Position numbers and translations under genes: made by a program. Shown here piece by piece: positions 61,066 to 64,000 of a DNA stretch of 64,000 nt. Positions within the stretch are counted from its first letter, which is position 1. Every line of letters starts with the position of its first letter. The stretch is from Clostridiales bacterium (GTDB taxonomy: Bacteria > Bacillota > Clostridia > Lachnospirales > Cellulosilyticaceae): the NCBI GenBank assembly GCA_019418225.1, contig DYCF01000013.1, forward strand, positions 46,874-110,873, in the 5' to 3' direction. Below the pieces are notes generated by a model. It was not told the DNA's origin. It did not search any database and saw only the letters and a list, made by a program, of their open reading frames with translations.

Positions 61066-61752
61066 TTAATCTTTAAAATAGTAACCTACCCCCCATTTTG
61101 TGTAAATGTATTCAGGTTGGCCTGGATTTGGTTCAATTTTTTCACGAAGCCTTCTCACATGTACATCTACTGTACGTACATCTCCAGGATATTCTCTTCC
61201 CCAAATCGTATCTAAAAGTTGATCACGACTATATACTTTGCCTGGATGAGTTGCAAAAAGCTCTAGCATATCAAATTCTTTAGCCGTTAAATTGATTTCC
61301 TGATTTTTAATAAATAAACGACGGCTATTTACTTCAAGTCTAAGATCCCCTACTTCAATTGTCTTTTTATTTGTTTCTTTTTCACTATGGTTAGAACGTC
61401 TTAAAATTGCTTTGATACGTGCTTTAAGTTCTAGAATATTAAATGGTTTTGTCACATAGTCATCAGCCCCATACTCAAGTCCCATAATCTTATCCATATC
61501 CTCACCTTTTGCTGTGAGCATAATGATTGGAATATTTGAAAATTCACGTACAAGTTGACAAACTTGCAGACCATCATATTTTGGAAGCATCACATCTAAA
61601 ATCATTACATCGTATTTATTACTTCTCACATAATTCAACGCTTCCTCGCCATCGTAGGCCGCATCCACTTCCCATCCTTCTTGTTCAAGGCTAAACTTAA
61701 TACCCTTTACAATTAATCTTTCATCATCAACAACTAAAATTTTGCTGTTCAT
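61066..61752 (-). CDS. Response regulator, OmpR/WalR type
   Basis: A 228-residue regulator: receiver (VVDDERLIVKG, phospho-aspartate in VMILDVMLPKYDG, TKPF lysine) and OmpR winged helix with WGREYPGDVRTVDVHVRRLREKIE and a C-terminal TKWGVGYYF. The DNA-binding end is very like WalR/YycF, which controls cell-wall metabolism. With the kinase and lipoprotein it forms a three-gene unit. Neighbouring comEA and dacF-like genes fit envelope tasks. Confidence 0.9.
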   Translation of the reverse strand: MNSKILVVDDERLIVKGIKFSLEQEGWEVDAAYDGEEALNYVRSNKYDVMILDVMLPKYDGLQVCQLVREFSNIPIIMLTAKGEDMDKIMGLEYGADDYVTKPFNILELKARIKAILRRSNHSEKETNKKTIEVGDLRLEVNSRRLFIKNQEINLTAKEFDMLELFATHPGKVYSRDQLLDTIWGREYPGDVRTVDVHVRRLREKIEPNPGQPEYIYTKWGVGYYFKD

Positions 61753-61763
61753 CCCTTCTCCTC

Positions 61764-62483
61764 CTATTGCACTATAATAAGCTCTTGTATGTTTTCAAAG
61801 GTTTTATTGCCTATGCCATCTACCTTTGTTAACTCGCTAATTTCTTTAAAGCCTCCATTTGCTTCCCTATAAGCTTTAATGGCTGCTGCCTTCTTTTCGC
61901 CAATTCCTGGCAAACTCATAAGTTCTTGCTCTGATGCTAAATTAATATTAATGCACTGTACATTATCTTGTAATATTGCTGGTGCTATATTAGCAGTTTC
62001 AGTCATGATACTTTCTTTATTGTCGTACGAATCCAAACTTTTGTCAATTTCTTCACCTTTTTTGGGTACAACAATTTTTCCATTGGCTTGTATAGGACTT
62101 GCTAAATTTAAATACTCTGTATTCGCTTCTTCTGTGAAGCCACCACTAATCTGAATAACCTCATTTATAAGAGCATTATCTGCCATGTAATATACTCCTG
62201 GATTCTGGACTGCACCACATATATAAATAGGTACAATCTGAGGTGCCTTAAATGTGCTTTCTATTTGTATATTTTCACTTTCCTGAGCTTGCTCTAAACT
62301 TATAATCTCCTTGGCTCCCTCAGAGGATAGTTCTTCAGCTTGTACTACTGCTTCTTGTGGCAGCTCTGTTTCTAATAAAAACTCTTGTGATGTACTTTTT
62401 TCATAAGCAATGCCCCCTATACCAATTAAGCAAACCAATAGGACTAATATAATAAACTTATATTGCTTCAATAATTTTAGCAT
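61764..62483 (-). CDS. comEA: Competence protein ComEA
   Basis: A 239-residue protein: an N-terminal membrane segment (FIILVLLVCLIGIGGI, residues 9 to 25), a variable linker, an SLBB-like domain (VPIYICGAVQNPGVY) and a C-terminal helix-hairpin-helix pair (INLASEQELMSLPGIGEKKAAAI and LTKVDGIGNKTFENI). ComEA binds incoming DNA on the outer face of the membrane and passes it to ComEC. It is divergent from the carboxypeptidase gene. Confidence 0.9.
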   Translation of the reverse strand: MLKLLKQYKFIILVLLVCLIGIGGIAYEKSTSQEFLLETELPQEAVVQAEELSSEGAKEIISLEQAQESENIQIESTFKAPQIVPIYICGAVQNPGVYYMADNALINEVIQISGGFTEEANTEYLNLASPIQANGKIVVPKKGEEIDKSLDSYDNKESIMTETANIAPAILQDNVQCININLASEQELMSLPGIGEKKAAAIKAYREANGGFKEISELTKVDGIGNKTFENIQELIIVQ

Positions 62484-62593
62484 ATAATCACCTCTATTAC
62501 AAAGTGTTAACGGATTTTTAATGAAATAGACACTTTATCTACCTAAATTTGAAAAAATCTGATATACTTAATCTAATGAAAGGAGTTCTTTAT

Positions 62594-63925
62594 ATGAAAT
62601 TAAAATCGATGATTAGCTTACTACTTATGATTTGTGTTTTCAACTTTAGCTTCACTACCTTGCAGGCTGAAGAAGTTACACAACCTACAGACCAATTACC
62701 AACTATTACAGCGGAATCCGCTATTTTAATAGATGCCAATTCAAAAACTGTTTTATATGAAAAAAATGGGTATAGCAAACAATATCCAGCAAGTATTACT
62801 AAATTAATGACAGCTTTATTAGCTATAGAAAACCTTACGCCAACGGATACAATTACCTTTTCGCATGAAGCAATCTTTGGCATTGAGCGTGGCAGTAGCC
62901 ACATTGGTCTTGATGTTGGGGAGCAGATTACTGTAGACCAAGCACTTCATGGCCTTCTTTTAATGTCTGCTAACGAAGTCGCTAATGGTTTAGCTGAAGC
63001 TGTAAGCGGCTCTATTGAAAACTTTGCCAACCGTATGACTGTGCGTGCCAAAGAATTAGGTGCGCAAAATACAAACTTTGTAAATCCTCATGGCCTTCAT
63101 GATTCTAATCATTATACAACAGCCTATGACATGGCTCTCATCGCCAGTTATTTAGCTTATAATGATTACTTTCTAGATATTATGAAAGATACCACCTATC
63201 AGATTCCTGGTACGAATAAAACCGACGAAATTCGTTATTTGTATCAACAGCATAGTATGCTCAATCCAACAAAGAACCCTAAATACTACCGTAAAGATGT
63301 AATTGGGGGTAAAACCGGCTTTACAGACGAAGCACGACACACACTTGTGACTATCGCACGACGTGATGATACCACTTTAGTTGCAGTCATCTTAAAAGGC
63401 GAAAAGGCTACCTATTATGATGATACTGCTACCTTATTAGATTATGGTTTTGATTCTTATAGTCCATTAGCACTTCACTCAGCTACAGATACCCTAACAA
63501 CATTACCACTCTATAGTGTAAAAAGTGGTAAAAACTATCAAGCTGGTAATTGTAGCATTGGGCTCACAGAAGATACATCTGTTTTAGTGCACAATTCAAT
63601 CACAGCTAAAGATATTACAACTAGCTTAAGTCTTCCAAACTATGTACCTCTTGGCAGTCAAGTAGGTGATGAAATTGGTGAGATTACATACCTCTATGGT
63701 AGTGAAAAATTACGTACAGATAAACTTATTATTAAAGATATCTCCTATTCTCCTTCACCTTTTGCTACGACGACTCCATGGGAAGGCACAAAACTTTCAG
63801 TCTTCTGGTATATAATTCTAGGAACATCTGCCTTTATTTGTTTCCTACTCCTTATTTTTAAAATTAGGCAAAAAACACTTCAACGTAAAAAACGAAATAA
63901 ATATTATAAAAATTTTAAAAAATAG
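62594..63925 (+). CDS. D-alanyl-D-alanine carboxypeptidase, DacF-like
   Basis: A 443-residue penicillin-binding protein of the peptidase S11 family. It has a signal peptide (residues 1 to about 26), the SxxK motif in PASITKLMTA, SAN in LMSANEVANG, and KTG in GGKTGFTDEA. It has a C-terminal membrane segment (VFWYIILGTSAFICFLLLIF) and a basic end. It trims peptidoglycan stem peptides. DacF of B. subtilis is forespore-specific, but nothing here shows that control. I start at ATG 62594, with AAAGGAG upstream. Confidence 0.9.
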   Translation: MKLKSMISLLLMICVFNFSFTTLQAEEVTQPTDQLPTITAESAILIDANSKTVLYEKNGYSKQYPASITKLMTALLAIENLTPTDTITFSHEAIFGIERGSSHIGLDVGEQITVDQALHGLLLMSANEVANGLAEAVSGSIENFANRMTVRAKELGAQNTNFVNPHGLHDSNHYTTAYDMALIASYLAYNDYFLDIMKDTTYQIPGTNKTDEIRYLYQQHSMLNPTKNPKYYRKDVIGGKTGFTDEARHTLVTIARRDDTTLVAVILKGEKATYYDDTATLLDYGFDSYSPLALHSATDTLTTLPLYSVKSGKNYQAGNCSIGLTEDTSVLVHNSITAKDITTSLSLPNYVPLGSQVGDEIGEITYLYGSEKLRTDKLIIKDISYSPSPFATTTPWEGTKLSVFWYIILGTSAFICFLLLIFKIRQKTLQRKKRNKYYKNFKK

Positions 63926-63950
63926 GTGCTACCCATAGGGTAGCACCTAT
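63922..63950 (-). terminator. Hairpin at the dacF-like 3' end, minus-strand terminator
   Basis: ATAGGTGCTACCC / GGGTAGCACCTAT with a three-base loop. On the minus strand it is followed by TTTTTT, so it likely ends a transcript coming from the right of the window. Confidence 0.7.
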
Positions 63951-63963
63951 CAGATTGTTGACA

Positions 63964-64000
63964 AAAAGGTTCTAGAATGCATTGCATTCCAGAACCTTTT
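63964..64000 (+). terminator. Terminator downstream of the dacF-like gene
   Basis: An 18-bp stem with one mismatch (AAAAGGTTCTAGAATGCA / TGCATTCCAGAACCTTTT) at the right edge; T follows on the plus strand as far as the window shows. Confidence 0.7.

Noticed and set aside
63922..63950. First hairpin after the dacF-like gene as its own terminator
   Set aside because: No T run follows on the plus strand; the second hairpin at 63964-64000 fits better for that gene.

Overview
The window reads as the chromosome of a low-GC, endospore-forming Firmicute of the class Clostridia, with a large prophage on the left and conserved housekeeping and sporulation genes on the right. Spore-specific genes (spoIIP, gpr, the 3' half of sigK), a CIRCE-controlled hrcA-grpE-dnaK-dnaJ operon and the order ireB / ruvX / DUF1292 / fur / rnjA fit Lachnospiraceae or a close relative. 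A Cellulosilyticum-like organism is my guess; no database search was possible.

Bases 1 to about 32754 are a contractile-tailed prophage whose left end lies outside the window. From left to right on the minus strand (reverse of transcription) come baseplate and tail genes (gp25/W-like, U, V, D, X, tape measure, a frameshifted tail chaperone, tube, sheath, terminator and Z-like proteins), head genes (capsid, decoration protein, ClpP-type protease, portal, gpW-like) and packaging genes (terL, terS). Next are a short tyrosine recombinase and a DNA adenine methylase, a convergent beta-family/sce7726 accessory pair, an ArpU/RinA-like regulator, a tubulin-like partition module (tubZ, tubR and a phased repeat array), and a replication module (DnaC-like loader, DnaD-like initiator with embedded iterons). 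The lysogeny switch, with a divergent repressor, an ImmA-like peptidase and a T5orf172 protein, is followed by a large serine recombinase at the right edge.

The key point is the insertion site. Only 32 bases after the recombinase stop, an open frame begins that matches the C-terminal half of the mother-cell sporulation sigma factor SigK, starting at the residues NEILM. The prophage is therefore a sigK-intervening ('skin'-like) element, and precise excision by the SpoIVCA-like recombinase should rebuild sigK. The portal gene carries a single in-frame TAA, which fits a prophage that keeps excision but may be losing lytic growth. The prophage also carries cargo that looks like defence genes: a DUF4062 gene with its own promoter and terminator, an Abi-like gene, and the beta/sce7726 pair. 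It has a candidate small RNA with two hairpins that share the same hexaloop.

Bases 33121 to 64000 are core chromosome: rnjA, fur, DUF1292, ruvX, ireB, mtaB, an HPr-like protein without the phosphorylated histidine, thiI-nifS, prmA-rsmE-cheY, the divergent oxidative-stress pair yaaA/bcp with a Fur/PerR-type box between them, the heat-shock operon, hemW-lepA, spoIIP-gpr, rpsT, a competence/replication cluster (comEA, a response regulator/kinase pair with a GerMN lipoprotein, comEC, holA) and a D-alanyl-D-alanine carboxypeptidase. I saw no rRNA, tRNA, insertion sequence or CRISPR array.
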